Below, piece by piece: positions 1 to 8,515 of a stretch of DNA of 20,463 nucleotides. The translations under genes and the position numbers were made by a program. The notes beneath the pieces were generated by a model. The model saw nothing but the letters and a program-made list of their open reading frames with translations. It was not told where the DNA came from and did not search any database. Position 1 is the stretch's first letter. Each line of letters begins with the position of its first letter. Source of the stretch: CAZSLZ01 sp964607865 (GTDB lineage Bacteria; Vulcanimicrobiota; JAJTBE01; CAZSLZ01); contig CAZSLZ010000046.1 of NCBI GenBank assembly GCA_964607865.1, forward strand, positions 1 through 20,463, read 5' to 3'.

Positions 1-737
1 CAGACCCCATTGTTTCACTTCCTATCTGTCAAAATATTAAGTTTCAATCCTTGTTTTAATGGATCAGTATCTCAGACCGTGTTCGTTTTTGAACCGTTTG
101 TTGGTCTGCTTTATGTTTCAATCCTTGTTTTAATGGATCAGTATCTCAGACTTCCCATATTTTTTCATTCCTTTCTTGTGTTAAAAAGTTTCAATCCTTG
201 TTTTAATGGATCAGTATCTCAGACCTGAAGGCAAACTAAAACAGTTTGACAACCGCTTCAAGTTTCAATCCTTGTTTTAATGGATCAGTATCTCAGACCT
301 TGTTTTCAAAATTTTTAGTTGGTTTTGACCAAAAGTTTCAATCCTTGTTTTAATGGATCAGTATCTCAGACACCACCAAAGAAGAGATCGCAGTTATCCA
401 GAAATTTCTGTTTCTATCCTTGTTTTAATGGATCAGTATCTCAGACGAAATTTTTAATTTTTGATTCCAAGATTTTTTTTCTGTTTCAATCCTTGTTTTA
501 ATGGATCAGTATCTCAGACACCGGATACGAGCTGGGCAAAGTGATCATGAACAGGTTTCAATCCTTGTTTTAATGGATCAGTATCTCAGACCCTGGCGTG
601 GGTGCTGGAATTGATTGAAACCGAGTCGGTTTCAATCCTTGTTTTAATGGATCAGTATCTCAGACTACGCCAGGCAAATGAATGCGAAAATGGAAGAGAT
701 GTTTCAATCCTTGTTTTAATGGATCAGTATCTCAGAC
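1..737 (-). CRISPR. Type I-B CRISPR array, 10 full repeats, cut by left edge
   Basis: Direct 37-bp repeats (plus strand begins GTTTCAATCC, ends ATCTCAGAC) start at 41, 115, 188, 262, 335, 410, 483, 555, 629 and 701. Positions 1-5 are the tail of an eleventh. The ten spacers are 35-38 bp: 6-40, 78-114, 152-187, 225-261, 299-334, 372-409, 447-482, 520-554, 592-628 and 666-700. All repeats are identical except 410-446, which has T for A at repeat position 6. Read on the minus strand the repeat ends in ATTGAAAC, the usual 8-nt crRNA 5' handle of type I-A/I-B/III systems. I infer leftward transcription from a leader on the right, with the newest spacer at 666-700. In that sense the repeat can form only a weak GATCC/GGATT stem. 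This agrees with the direction of the adjacent cas operon. By eye no spacer matches elsewhere in the window. Confidence 0.98.
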
Positions 738-1174
738 CCTGTTTTAGACGCTCAAACCTATAAAACCTGCTTTTTTCTTAGAATCTTGTAAGGTTTTTTG
801 GGGGGTTCTACAGTTAGAATTGATGCAAAAAATTGATAAAAACCTCATAATAAATTTGACAGTCCAAAGGGAATAATTGATAAATGCTGGCTTTCCCGTA
901 AAATGCCCAAATTTTACAATATTTCTCCCTTGTTCCACATTAATTCATTTTCCCAAAAAATTTATCAGAATTGATTTGTTATCTTTCTTAAATTCCCGGC
1001 AGGATTTTTCCATCTTCTTCTACCCCTGTATGTTCGAAATGGAGACCAATGCTGCCCTTTGCAATTACAAGCTTCTGGAGCTGCATCAAAAAAAACTTCA
1101 TATGGGTTAACGGCCGATGCATAATTTTTTTTTGAAGTCACCGGATATGGCAGGTTGTATGTTGAAGATATGTT
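738..1174 (-). promoter_or_regulatory. Probable CRISPR leader between cas4 and the array
   Basis: This 437-bp AT-rich stretch has no convincing gene and lies at the array end predicted to be leader-proximal from repeat orientation. A 10-bp direct repeat AATTGATAAA occurs at 831-840 and 875-884, and ATTGAT recurs at 819 and 970. A possible minus-strand -10 (TATTAT, complement of 847-852) has no good -35 partner, so the array promoter is not resolved. Near the cas4 end an inverted repeat TGCATC (1082-1087) / GATGCA (1116-1121) flanks a run of A's that is a T-run on the minus strand. It is too loose to call a terminator. The leader role is inferred from position and orientation. Confidence 0.75.
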
Positions 1175-1768
1175 TTAATGAGAGCAGATATTTCTGTAAG
1201 TACAGTCGGAACAGCGGGTCTTTGAACCGGTTCGTTCAGGGTAATAACCGTTATTGATAATATCAAGTATTTTATCGATCATTTCCATAAGTTTGTTCTC
1301 GTCCTTCTGGGTTATGGGTATTTCCTTGAAAGTGTTGGAGCGGGTATACAGCAGGTAACCCCGGTTTACTCTGCACCCGTAGTTTTCCCTTATCAGTATT
1401 CCATAGCAGACAGCTTGGAATTTGTGGGTATTGAAAATCTTACCACAGAATTCAGCAAACTTATAGTCCATGGGCGCTCTGGTCCCGTCTTCAAGAATAA
1501 GAACTTCGTCCACTATTCCTCTAAGATGATATTCGGGGGATGAGAGATAGATGGACATCTCCCGCCCGGTGCAACCTATCTTCTTCCAGAGGTATTTGGT
1601 GTTTCTCTGTTGTCTTATCTCGTGAATCTGCCTGCCCCGTTGAACCTTGTATCGGCGTTCTTCAAACTGAGGGATACCTGCCGAATATATAAAATAGATA
1701 AACCGGGGGCAGAAAAGATATTCAATGATGTCAGAAGGGGTTATCATTATTTCTGTCTTATTGTTCAT
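1175..1768 (-). CDS. cas4: CRISPR-associated Cas4 nuclease (RecB-like, Fe-S cluster)
   Basis: This 197-residue protein has the usual Cas4 length and layout. One cysteine lies near the N-terminus (C20, in YLFCPRF) and three at the C-terminus (C186, C189, C195), the four ligands expected for an iron-sulfur cluster. RecB nuclease motifs are visible: H49, GIVD at 84-87, D101-Y-K103 in place of the common ExK, and QxxxY at 118-122. In type I systems Cas4 trims prespacers and selects PAM-proximal ends together with Cas1-Cas2. The ATG is preceded by AGGAG, which overlaps the cas2 stop; only 9 bp separate the genes. It is the last gene of the operon, an unusual place, since cas4 more often precedes cas1 in I-B loci. 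DxK instead of ExK is a mild deviation and does not argue against nuclease activity. Confidence 0.95.
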   Translation of the reverse strand: MNNKTEIMITPSDIIEYLFCPRFIYFIYSAGIPQFEERRYKVQRGRQIHEIRQQRNTKYLWKKIGCTGREMSIYLSSPEYHLRGIVDEVLILEDGTRAPMDYKFAEFCGKIFNTHKFQAVCYGILIRENYGCRVNRGYLLYTRSNTFKEIPITQKDENKLMEMIDKILDIINNGYYPERTGSKTRCSDCTYRNICSH

Positions 1769-1777
1769 TGTTTTCTC

Positions 1778-2068
1778 CTATACAAACAGCGCCTGAATTT
1801 CGTCGGTTACAAGCTTTTTGTCGAATGCCTGGCCTAGAAGTTTCACCTTTTTAAAATCCTGTTCACACATGGGGAAAATATAAACCGAATCAGTTTCCTC
1901 ATCAATTTCCTCTTTACATCTGAGTGAAAGTTCGTCTATGTCGCAGGGTTCAAGAGTGCCAAGGAAAACCGATTTCTGCACTCTGTAAAGACCCGATTGT
2001 TTGCAGAATTTGGCTACCAGCGAACGATTTTTGTTTTTCACAATGTCATATATAACCCATACCAGCAT
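1778..2068 (-). CDS. cas2: CRISPR-associated protein Cas2
   Basis: At 96 residues this has the usual Cas2 size. It opens with a beta strand ending in the conserved aspartate (MLVWVIYDI, D8), followed by the ferredoxin-like pattern of the family, including LYRVQKSVFLG around residues 27-37. Cas2 dimers bridge two Cas1 dimers in the spacer-integration complex; the role is structural and the nuclease activity seen in some members is dispensable for integration. Its ATG shares one base with the cas1 stop (TAATG), which points to translational coupling and the 1:1 production expected of complex partners. cas4 follows 9 bp downstream. Confidence 0.97.
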   Translation of the reverse strand: MLVWVIYDIVKNKNRSLVAKFCKQSGLYRVQKSVFLGTLEPCDIDELSLRCKEEIDEETDSVYIFPMCEQDFKKVKLLGQAFDKKLVTDEIQALFV

Positions 2069-3048
2069 TATGAATCACCTTCCTTTAAAATCCGGTTGGC
2101 TGTGCTGTGGCATTCCGACTGTATAATGTTACATCGTTTCGTATTCCGGCGTTTGTATCTTTCTGTTTTCTCCAGCATATCATTTATAGAAGAAATCAGG
2201 AGCTGCTTTCCCTCCTTGTCAAGAAGAATACCGTTTTTGACTTCCCTGAAAAACTCATCCTTTACCTTCCTGCCGGTGAACAGATGAACAACAACTTCCT
2301 CTGCCCAGGGCCTGAACACTTCAATAATGTCATAAACCAATGAAAGTTTATTGTAATTGTCGGTATGAAGAATTCCAATATATGGATCAAGCCCGGCGAT
2401 GATACAGGCGCTTTCAACCCTGCTGTACATTACGCCATAGGCATAGTTAAGCATTGCGTTGAATGGGTCTTCAGCCGGGTGTTTGCTTCTTTTTGTGAAA
2501 TGATATCTGTCGGGCATCAATGCGCCAAGGGTTTTGAAATAAAGTTTTCCTGACTTGCCTTCGTGTCCCATAAGCCTATCCCGGCATTCACTGCTACATC
2601 CCTTCACAGCCTTTATCTGCAGGATACCTTCTTCGAGTTCGTTTATAGCTGGAAGAAAAATGTGATCTAGGCCTTCCCTGCGTTTCTTCAGTTGTTTTAA
2701 AAGAGAAACCCTGCCCTGGTTTTTAAGTAAAAGCCAACTTTTAGCCAATTCCAGCCCCAGTGAATTTTTATCTAGCACCAGCTGAAGCCTGCGGATTTTG
2801 TTGGTGCTTCCGGGTTTACAGTGCCAGACCCTCGCAAAGGGTTTGCCCACATGATCAAGCAGGATAATTTCAATATTATTCTTCATGGCCAGTTGCATCG
2901 CATCGGTGCTGACAGCTGCTCCTGTGGTAATAAGTATGGATGAAACTTTCCTGGGTGAAACCTCTACTTTTCTGTCTTCTACTGAAACCAGAAAATTATC
3001 GTCCTTCTTTTTTAGGTATGAACCGTATGTATTGATGACTAACTGCAA
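2068..3048 (-). CDS. cas1: CRISPR-associated integrase Cas1
   Basis: This 326-residue protein is full length. It has the N-terminal beta domain, then the helical catalytic domain. The metal-binding triad is visible: E163 in LMGHEG, H228 in GILHTD and D240 in SLVYDIIEVFRP. These residues coordinate the divalent metal for integrating spacers at the leader-repeat junction. The sequence HPAEDPFNAMLNYAYG (190-205) is typical of the type I Cas1 fold. The start overlaps the 3' end of cas6 by 10 bp and the stop overlaps the cas2 start by 1 bp, so it is translated as part of a tightly coupled block. No fusion to reverse transcriptase or Cas4 is present, so acquisition should be from DNA. Confidence 0.98.
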   Translation of the reverse strand: MQLVINTYGSYLKKKDDNFLVSVEDRKVEVSPRKVSSILITTGAAVSTDAMQLAMKNNIEIILLDHVGKPFARVWHCKPGSTNKIRRLQLVLDKNSLGLELAKSWLLLKNQGRVSLLKQLKKRREGLDHIFLPAINELEEGILQIKAVKGCSSECRDRLMGHEGKSGKLYFKTLGALMPDRYHFTKRSKHPAEDPFNAMLNYAYGVMYSRVESACIIAGLDPYIGILHTDNYNKLSLVYDIIEVFRPWAEEVVVHLFTGRKVKDEFFREVKNGILLDKEGKQLLISSINDMLEKTERYKRRNTKRCNIIQSECHSTANRILKEGDS

Positions 3049-3710
3049 TGATCTAACCTTTCGTTTCTGACCACCGTTCCAAAACCGCGTGAAACCGACT
3101 TACCTATGCCCCAATAATCGGGTATGTTGAAATTTATGCAGAAAGTGCCCATAAAAGCCAACATCTTTTGATTTTTAAAATTAATCCAACGAGGTGCAGT
3201 GTTGATTTCCACAGTTAGTTTTTTCTTTACTGTATAGTTGAGTTTTTTTGAAATTGACAGGATATTGCCCACCAGAATTTTTTCCAGGAACTGCTTTCTA
3301 CCCGAATTATCCATTCCCCTAAACTTCCTGTAATTTTTTTCATTCAAAGCAAGCCAGGGGTTGATGAAGCGATACATTAAGGGAGCTTCTGATTCTTTCC
3401 AGTATTCTTTTTTTATTGTTAATTTTTTCTGAAGAGCCGGCATTTCCTTATCTTCAAGTTTCAGGAAGTCAAGGTCCAGGAATATCTGCTGCAGTAGTTC
3501 AACACCTTCGTTGATTGCCACAACCACAGGAGTGCTATCAATAACTTTGTACTGAATTTTAGGGTAATCATAAATAAAACCCTGGTCTTTGTGATTGTGA
3601 AGCAAGTTGTATTGTGGAAATTTTCCTGCAATATATCCTCTTAACTTGCTCCCAAATCTTGGAGATAGTTTCATGTCTTCAAAAGTAAGCACAAGGTTTT
3701 GAACTTCCAT
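3039..3710 (-). CDS. cas6: CRISPR pre-crRNA endoribonuclease Cas6 (Cas6b-like)
   Basis: This 223-residue RAMP protein cuts pre-crRNA within each repeat, leaving the 8-nt ATTGAAAC handle. Evidence is the glycine-rich loop near the C-terminus (GIGKSVSRGFG, about residues 201-211), a hallmark of Cas6, plus its place in the operon. The N-terminal part (KLRGYIAG at 22-29, then a predicted strand ending in P-VVVAI) resembles what I recall as the Cas6b N-terminal domain family. H38 or H40 could be the catalytic histidine; the sequence alone does not decide. The ATG has an AGGAGG site that overlaps the cas3 stop codon, 9 bp away. Placement between cas3 and cas1 is unusual, because cas6 commonly opens I-B operons. 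The Cas6 call is strong, the subfamily less so. Confidence 0.9.
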   Translation of the reverse strand: MEVQNLVLTFEDMKLSPRFGSKLRGYIAGKFPQYNLLHNHKDQGFIYDYPKIQYKVIDSTPVVVAINEGVELLQQIFLDLDFLKLEDKEMPALQKKLTIKKEYWKESEAPLMYRFINPWLALNEKNYRKFRGMDNSGRKQFLEKILVGNILSISKKLNYTVKKKLTVEINTAPRWINFKNQKMLAFMGTFCINFNIPDYWGIGKSVSRGFGTVVRNERLDHCS

Positions 3711-3719
3711 TTTTTCCTC

Positions 3720-6287
3720 CTAAAATGTAAAAGTTGACGGGTCATTTTCCTCGATTTTGCGTAAGAAGCCTGTGTTTTCATCGTAATAGTCCTTTATCTT
3801 GTCCTTGCTGATAAATAATAAGTCATCTGAAAGATGAAAACTTTCATCATCAGAAAATGATATATATTTTTTTGGAATAGATAGGATGTTGCTTGAGAAA
3901 TCTTTTTTTATTTCCAGCAGGATCTCTCGTTTTTTATTAATTGATGTTTCTTTTTTAAGATAACAAAATTTTTCGAGGGTTTCAGAAGCTTTGTCATCAA
4001 TTTCAATAAAAATATCCCTGTAATTATTGTAGTTCTCTATCAGTTTAAACGCAGAGGCAGGTTTTGAGGTTGCTCCTTCATCTTTTGTGGGTATAAAAAA
4101 TGCGAACTTGTTAACCCAGCCTTTCCAGATAGCCTCAGAATCCGTCGTGTTTTTATATTTCCGGGTTTTTTTAAAATATTTGTTTACGAGTTCATAGTAA
4201 TGTTTTTCTTCTATTTCAGAAGTCAGAATTTCCTTGCTTAGTTGCGCGATTGTTCTTTTGTAAACCTGGTCACAGAAGTATTTGTTATTGTTACTTTTCA
4301 GGTATGTAATGTAAACCGGGGCATTCTGATTGAGTCTGTTGTTTCTGTTACATCTTCCTGCAACCTGAATTATTGCGTCAATGGGGCCGAGGTCACGATA
4401 GACTTCATGAAAATCAAGATCAACGCCGGCTTCCACCACCTGCGTTGTTATCACAATTACCCTGTAATTTTCCATTGTAGCCTTGATTTTTTCGATTCTC
4501 TTCTGGCGGTGTCCAGGTATGATGTTTGTTGAAAGGTAAAAGACTTTCTGTGGTTGGTTTTCTTTCTGAAATTCATCCACCAAAGCATTGTAAACAAAAA
4601 GGGATGAATTTATTGTGTTCATAACAATAAGTGTTGATTTCTCCGGATCCAGGTTTTCCTTCAGGCAGGTCTTAAACCCATCAAGGGTTTCGGGGCATTC
4701 TTTTTCTTCATCGTTTTCTGTGTTGAAAAGAGGTATCAGTTTTGTTCGGTTAAAAACAGGGTGTTTAAATATGGTTTGACTGCAGGCAAGAAGTTCAATA
4801 TAATCATCTTCGTCAAATATCAGGGGTTTTGTTGCAGTCATCAAAATAATACAGCAGTTCAGTTTTTCTGCAAGCATTTTCAGCGTATTACCGACAAGTT
4901 TCCAATACCCGATGGGGATATTCTGAACTTCGTCGAGAAGCAGGATTGAATTTGCCAGGTTATGATATTTCCTGAGAAAACTGTTTTTAAATGCGATTGC
5001 CGAGTAAAGCAGTTGAATAAATGTTGTGACGACAATTTCAGAATTCCAGGTTGTAATCAGGTGTTCAGATTCGACAAAATCGTATTCTTCTTTACTTTCA
5101 CTATATTGCATATCGGCAAGATGATGATGTTTCAATAGGTATAAACTTTCGTTATTGGAAAAACCATCCTCTCCGATTCTGATAATTTTTTCAACAATCT
5201 TGTGATTCTGATCAATGATACTGGTAAAGGGTAGTGAATAGATAATTCTGGGAGTATATCCCAGTTCATTCTGTATCCGGGTTCTCAATTTAAGAGCAGC
5301 TGAGAATCCTGTAAATGTTTTTCCTGAACCGGTGGGTGAAGTGAGGGTGAAAATTTTATTCCTTTTGATATCAAGCTTTGATATGGCAGAAGTAACCTCA
5401 CTATAGATTCTATCTCTTATCTCATTTATAGCTTTTTGATTGTCGGATAGTTGGACTTGGTCAATACAATTTTTAAATTCAGTATTTATATACAAGTCAA
5501 CCAGGTTGTCTGGCAGGGTTTTTCTTTTGTTTTTATTCCGCTTTTTTCCAATACCTGCAGCAGAAAACTTGTCGGCATCTATAAGAGCTGAGTAAATAAG
5601 ATAAAAATGGGTGAGATGTTGTTGTTTTTCTATCTTTTTAAAGTTTTTAAACAGTTTTGATATTTTATCGGTTGTATCATCGTTAATTCTGTTGTCGGAA
5701 GAAAGAAACAAAAACTGGAATTCCCTGAGATCAACCTGCAGATCATAACCTTTTTCTTCTAAAAGCGAATTAAAAAGGTTCTCTACGGTTTCTTTCCGCC
5801 TTGCAGAAAGAAGATCTTCAAACCAGTCTATGATTTCATTTAAATACTCATCTATTTCCTTTATTTTTTTGCAGTCAGCATCAAATGATGCCAGATCGCC
5901 ATGATGATGAAGAACAGCGCTCAAGCCCAGAAGGGGAAAATGATCTGTCCTGACACCTTCTGTTTCTTTATTGAAATATTTGGAAAGCACATAATAAGTA
6001 AAAAGAGCGGATATCAGCCCGTGGTTCGAATGCCCCTGTTTATCTCCAGCCAACCTGTCAAACAGATAATCCTGAAAAAAACTTGTCGATTTGCCAAAAT
6101 CATGGGTAAGGCTGATTAACCCAGCTGCCGATAACACATTCTTCTTGTTGGGAAATTCAACATTCCACAGAAACGACCTGGAAAGTTCATAGACTTCGTC
6201 AAGGTGATCTTTCAGTTTTTTCTTTTTATCGGTCTGTTTGTCGTTATGAGAATAAATCTCAATAGTTTCGGTTGACTCAGGACTCAT
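3720..6287 (-). CDS. cas3: CRISPR-associated helicase-nuclease Cas3 (HD + DExH)
   Basis: This 855-residue protein is the fused form with both nuclease and helicase. The N-terminal HD nuclease shows H28, the H62-D63 pair in LTHDFGKS, H86/H89 and the HHH cluster at 127-129. The superfamily 2 helicase shows Walker A SPTGSGKT (317-324), a Walker B box DEVQ (452-455), motif III TAT (484-486), motif V region VVEAGVDLDF (617-626) and motif VI QVAGRCNR (641-648). Cas3 is recruited by Cascade after R-loop formation and degrades the non-target strand. All catalytic motifs look intact, so interference should be functional. The start overlaps the 3' end of cas5 by 11 bp and the upstream Shine-Dalgarno is weak, suggesting translation coupled to cas5. 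Confidence 0.97.
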   Translation of the reverse strand: MSPESTETIEIYSHNDKQTDKKKKLKDHLDEVYELSRSFLWNVEFPNKKNVLSAAGLISLTHDFGKSTSFFQDYLFDRLAGDKQGHSNHGLISALFTYYVLSKYFNKETEGVRTDHFPLLGLSAVLHHHGDLASFDADCKKIKEIDEYLNEIIDWFEDLLSARRKETVENLFNSLLEEKGYDLQVDLREFQFLFLSSDNRINDDTTDKISKLFKNFKKIEKQQHLTHFYLIYSALIDADKFSAAGIGKKRNKNKRKTLPDNLVDLYINTEFKNCIDQVQLSDNQKAINEIRDRIYSEVTSAISKLDIKRNKIFTLTSPTGSGKTFTGFSAALKLRTRIQNELGYTPRIIYSLPFTSIIDQNHKIVEKIIRIGEDGFSNNESLYLLKHHHLADMQYSESKEEYDFVESEHLITTWNSEIVVTTFIQLLYSAIAFKNSFLRKYHNLANSILLLDEVQNIPIGYWKLVGNTLKMLAEKLNCCIILMTATKPLIFDEDDYIELLACSQTIFKHPVFNRTKLIPLFNTENDEEKECPETLDGFKTCLKENLDPEKSTLIVMNTINSSLFVYNALVDEFQKENQPQKVFYLSTNIIPGHRQKRIEKIKATMENYRVIVITTQVVEAGVDLDFHEVYRDLGPIDAIIQVAGRCNRNNRLNQNAPVYITYLKSNNNKYFCDQVYKRTIAQLSKEILTSEIEEKHYYELVNKYFKKTRKYKNTTDSEAIWKGWVNKFAFFIPTKDEGATSKPASAFKLIENYNNYRDIFIEIDDKASETLEKFCYLKKETSINKKREILLEIKKDFSSNILSIPKKYISFSDDESFHLSDDLLFISKDKIKDYYDENTGFLRKIEENDPSTFTF

Positions 6288-7071
6288 AAACTCTTACTTC
6301 CGTATTTTGCTTTTCCATAAACACTATGTTTCTTTCCAGTTTGTTATTTCTGAAAGTATAAACAGGAACCTTAACAACAGCTGAAACGTGCTTTGCCTGT
6401 GCCTCCATAATAAAGTCAGTGTTATCTGTATTATTTCGGTTCCTGTCAAATTCCACCGGCATTTTATCTACAATGTATCTTAACACTTTTTCTCCGGTCC
6501 CAAAGTTGAGATTTTTACTGTCAATAAACTCTCTTCTTAATACCGAGCTGATGTTGATATATCCGGTTACAGGCTTGACCTTTTCCAGAATATTTTCGCC
6601 CATATACTCGAAACTTGCCGGGCATTCGGATATCCCCAGGAAAAGCCCATAGGGAGCATATCCCCTGGCTAGATTTGCCTTTAATTCCTGGTATAAATTC
6701 TTGTTTTGAGATGAGAAAAAAACCAGATATTCCAGGGTATCCCGCAGGTCTTTCATTGGAACAACGAACTCCAGCGGGACCTGGGTATGCCCCTCCTGGC
6801 CGGTCACACTGTTTTTACTGGTTATTTTCAGGTAATTTACCGTCTGAATGATCTTCCTGACAGGTTTTTCCACCGTCAGTGCCACCCTGCAGTTTTCACT
6901 GCTCAACTCGTCGTAATAACTGTCCCTTGCCCTGCCCAGAATCGATGCTATCATTCCGGTTATTGTGGTCCGGGGCGGAAAAAAGTATGTAAGCGATGAA
7001 GAGTTAGTATAAAATTTCCTGAAGTGGGCATACTTACCGGTAACTCTGAAGCAAAGAGCCATGTCCTCCAT
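6277..7071 (-). CDS. cas5: Cascade subunit Cas5 (type I-B)
   Basis: This 264-residue RAMP protein caps the 5' handle of the crRNA in Cascade. The N-terminal signature is clear: a short strand, then FRKFYTN and the conserved turn FPPRTTITGMIASILG at residues 31-46, characteristic of I-B Cas5 proteins. Length is normal. Its ATG overlaps the cas7 stop by one base (TGATG), a standard coupled arrangement for subunits of one complex. A second ATG three codons later follows GGAGG by only 3 nt, so the first is preferred. The catalytic ability of I-C Cas5 (repeat cleavage) is not expected because a dedicated Cas6 is present. Confidence 0.94.
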   Translation of the reverse strand: MEDMALCFRVTGKYAHFRKFYTNSSSLTYFFPPRTTITGMIASILGRARDSYYDELSSENCRVALTVEKPVRKIIQTVNYLKITSKNSVTGQEGHTQVPLEFVVPMKDLRDTLEYLVFFSSQNKNLYQELKANLARGYAPYGLFLGISECPASFEYMGENILEKVKPVTGYINISSVLRREFIDSKNLNFGTGEKVLRYIVDKMPVEFDRNRNNTDNTDFIMEAQAKHVSAVVKVPVYTFRNNKLERNIVFMEKQNTEVRVYES

Positions 7072-8027
7072 CAGGAAACACCTGCCTTGTTCAGCTCCTC
7101 TATGGTAATACCAGTGTTTCTGAAGTCAGCTTTGACTTTCAGTTTTTCATCCTGCCAGATATGGAGCTTTTTGATATCATCTTTTCTTGAGTTCAGCTTG
7201 TCCTCAAGTTTTGACCAGTCGGGAGTGAAATCATCTAAGCTTCGGCATTCGTTTTCTTTAACACTGGGATTGAAATTTACATAATCACGTAAATCACCTA
7301 TTAAACCCTTCTGATCATCTATATATTCTATACGAACGTATAGTCGGGGATACTGTCCTGTCTTGCTTCGGGTTGCTGCCAGGGGAATCGAATCAACAAC
7401 AGCTTTATCCAGAAGTTTCAGATCGCTGTCTGTCAAGCCGGTGTGCTGAGCTGTCTTGCCTATTATAGTACCGTAGAAGCCTATCAGGGAATAGTATAAC
7501 CGGTAGTCTTTACCAATATTGCCATGTCCCGATGTCTTACCGCTGAGAATAGAAGTAATACTGTAAGAATCTACCATGTTTACCTTGTTGAAAGAATACC
7601 CCCAGGTAAATTGAACAGGTCCGGTTAAGCTATCAGATGCTCCCTTGCCTGTATCAGCTTTTATGGGGAAGACCGCGCCAAAAAGCCTGACGTCTATAAG
7701 GTTGTTTTTTATCTTTTCCAGCTGTTCAGGTTCTAGTTTTTTCAGTTTGTTTTTATTGAGACCAAGAATTGTAGCGAGCCTGCTGGTTGCATCTACGCTT
7801 GCTCCTGCCTCCTGTGCAACAAATACGTTACAGCTTTCATTATCACAGTAATTAAGGAAATAATCTCTTATATATCTTTTCAGCCTGACATCGCTTACAA
7901 GATTAGTCTGGGTGGCAGGGTCCATCCGGGGCCTGTTTTCCTCATCGGGATCTCCATTAGGGTTGGTCATTTTTGCATCGTAGATGAACAGAATTTCACC
8001 ATTATTTAAATTACTTTTTTCCTTCAT
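7071..8027 (-). CDS. cas7: Cascade backbone Cas7 (Csh2-like, type I-B)
   Basis: This 318-residue protein is the backbone subunit that polymerises along the crRNA spacer. Family signatures are NPNGDPDEENRPR (22-34), NLVSDVRLKRYIRD (42-55) and the GPVQFTWGYSFN segment in the middle. These match the Csh2/Cas7b group that defines I-B systems as I recall it. The start is supported by GAGGAG six bases upstream of ATG; that site lies inside the last codons of cas8b, with only 2 bp between the genes. The stop is fused to the cas5 start. Cas7 is needed in several copies per complex; no internal promoter or stronger ribosome site than this one was seen. Confidence 0.96.
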   Translation of the reverse strand: MKEKSNLNNGEILFIYDAKMTNPNGDPDEENRPRMDPATQTNLVSDVRLKRYIRDYFLNYCDNESCNVFVAQEAGASVDATSRLATILGLNKNKLKKLEPEQLEKIKNNLIDVRLFGAVFPIKADTGKGASDSLTGPVQFTWGYSFNKVNMVDSYSITSILSGKTSGHGNIGKDYRLYYSLIGFYGTIIGKTAQHTGLTDSDLKLLDKAVVDSIPLAATRSKTGQYPRLYVRIEYIDDQKGLIGDLRDYVNFNPSVKENECRSLDDFTPDWSKLEDKLNSRKDDIKKLHIWQDEKLKVKADFRNTGITIEELNKAGVS

Positions 8028-8029
8028 TA

Positions 8030-8515
8030 TTAACTCCTCTTTGTTGATATTATGATTTTATAGGTTTTAAAGGCATAGCCTGAAAGCAGGTAAAAAACGT
8101 TTTCCTGGGCTGTAAGGGACCATTGATTATTGTCCAGAGCCCGGTCTAAATAAAGTTTCAATTTGCAGTAATCTGTTTCGTTCTTAAGAAACTCCGAACG
8201 ATTCCATTGTAGTCCTTTTTCCATAAGTCTGTTTGCCAGGATTTTGAGTTTATCTATATTCATCCCCTGGAAATTCACCAGATTAAGAATAGGTTTTTTA
8301 CCCTGTTTCATTTTAGGGCCCTCATCTTTTTCGCCTGTGTTACCGGCGGGCTCTTTATAACTTTTATACTGCATAGCCCCTACCTCAGCCATAACATACC
8401 CCAGCATAAATAGAGCCGCTTTTTCGGGGTCGTCTTGATAACCATATTCCCTGAAATAATCCAGGGCTTCCTTTGGTGGTTTCAAAGGGATTAAATTTTC
8501 CAAAACTTCGGACAT
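8030..8515 (-). CDS. cas11b: Predicted internal small subunit Cas11b, in frame within cas8b
   Basis: ATG at 8515-8513 is codon 522 of cas8b, in the same frame, and would give a 161-residue protein ending at the cas8b stop. It is preceded by AAGGAGG (complement of 8521-8527) with 5 nt spacing, a stronger site than that of cas8b itself. Independent translation of the small subunit from the 3' end of the large-subunit gene is established for I-B, I-C and I-D systems, and no separate small-subunit gene exists in this operon. The segment is predicted mostly helical (for example DPEKAALFMLGYVMAEVG), as expected for Cas11. In Cascade it would line the belly of the complex in several copies. Inferred from the DNA; expression is untested. 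Confidence 0.8.
   Translation of the reverse strand: MSEVLENLIPLKPPKEALDYFREYGYQDDPEKAALFMLGYVMAEVGAMQYKSYKEPAGNTGEKDEGPKMKQGKKPILNLVNFQGMNIDKLKILANRLMEKGLQWNRSEFLKNETDYCKLKLYLDRALDNNQWSLTAQENVFYLLSGYAFKTYKIIISTKRS

Noticed and set aside
10..501. Open frames across the array repeating SFNPCFNGSVSQT
   Set aside because: They are translations of the CRISPR repeat, not genes; spacer sequences interrupt them without protein conservation.
1..737. Self-targeting spacers against this window
   Set aside because: By eye none of the ten spacers matches the rest of the window; the whole genome could not be searched.
877..1110. 77-codon open frame in the leader
   Set aside because: No ribosome site and unlikely composition; the stretch is better explained as CRISPR leader.
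1082..1121. Terminator after cas4
   Set aside because: Arms of 6 bp with a 28-nt loop and the T-run inside the loop do not form a convincing intrinsic terminator.
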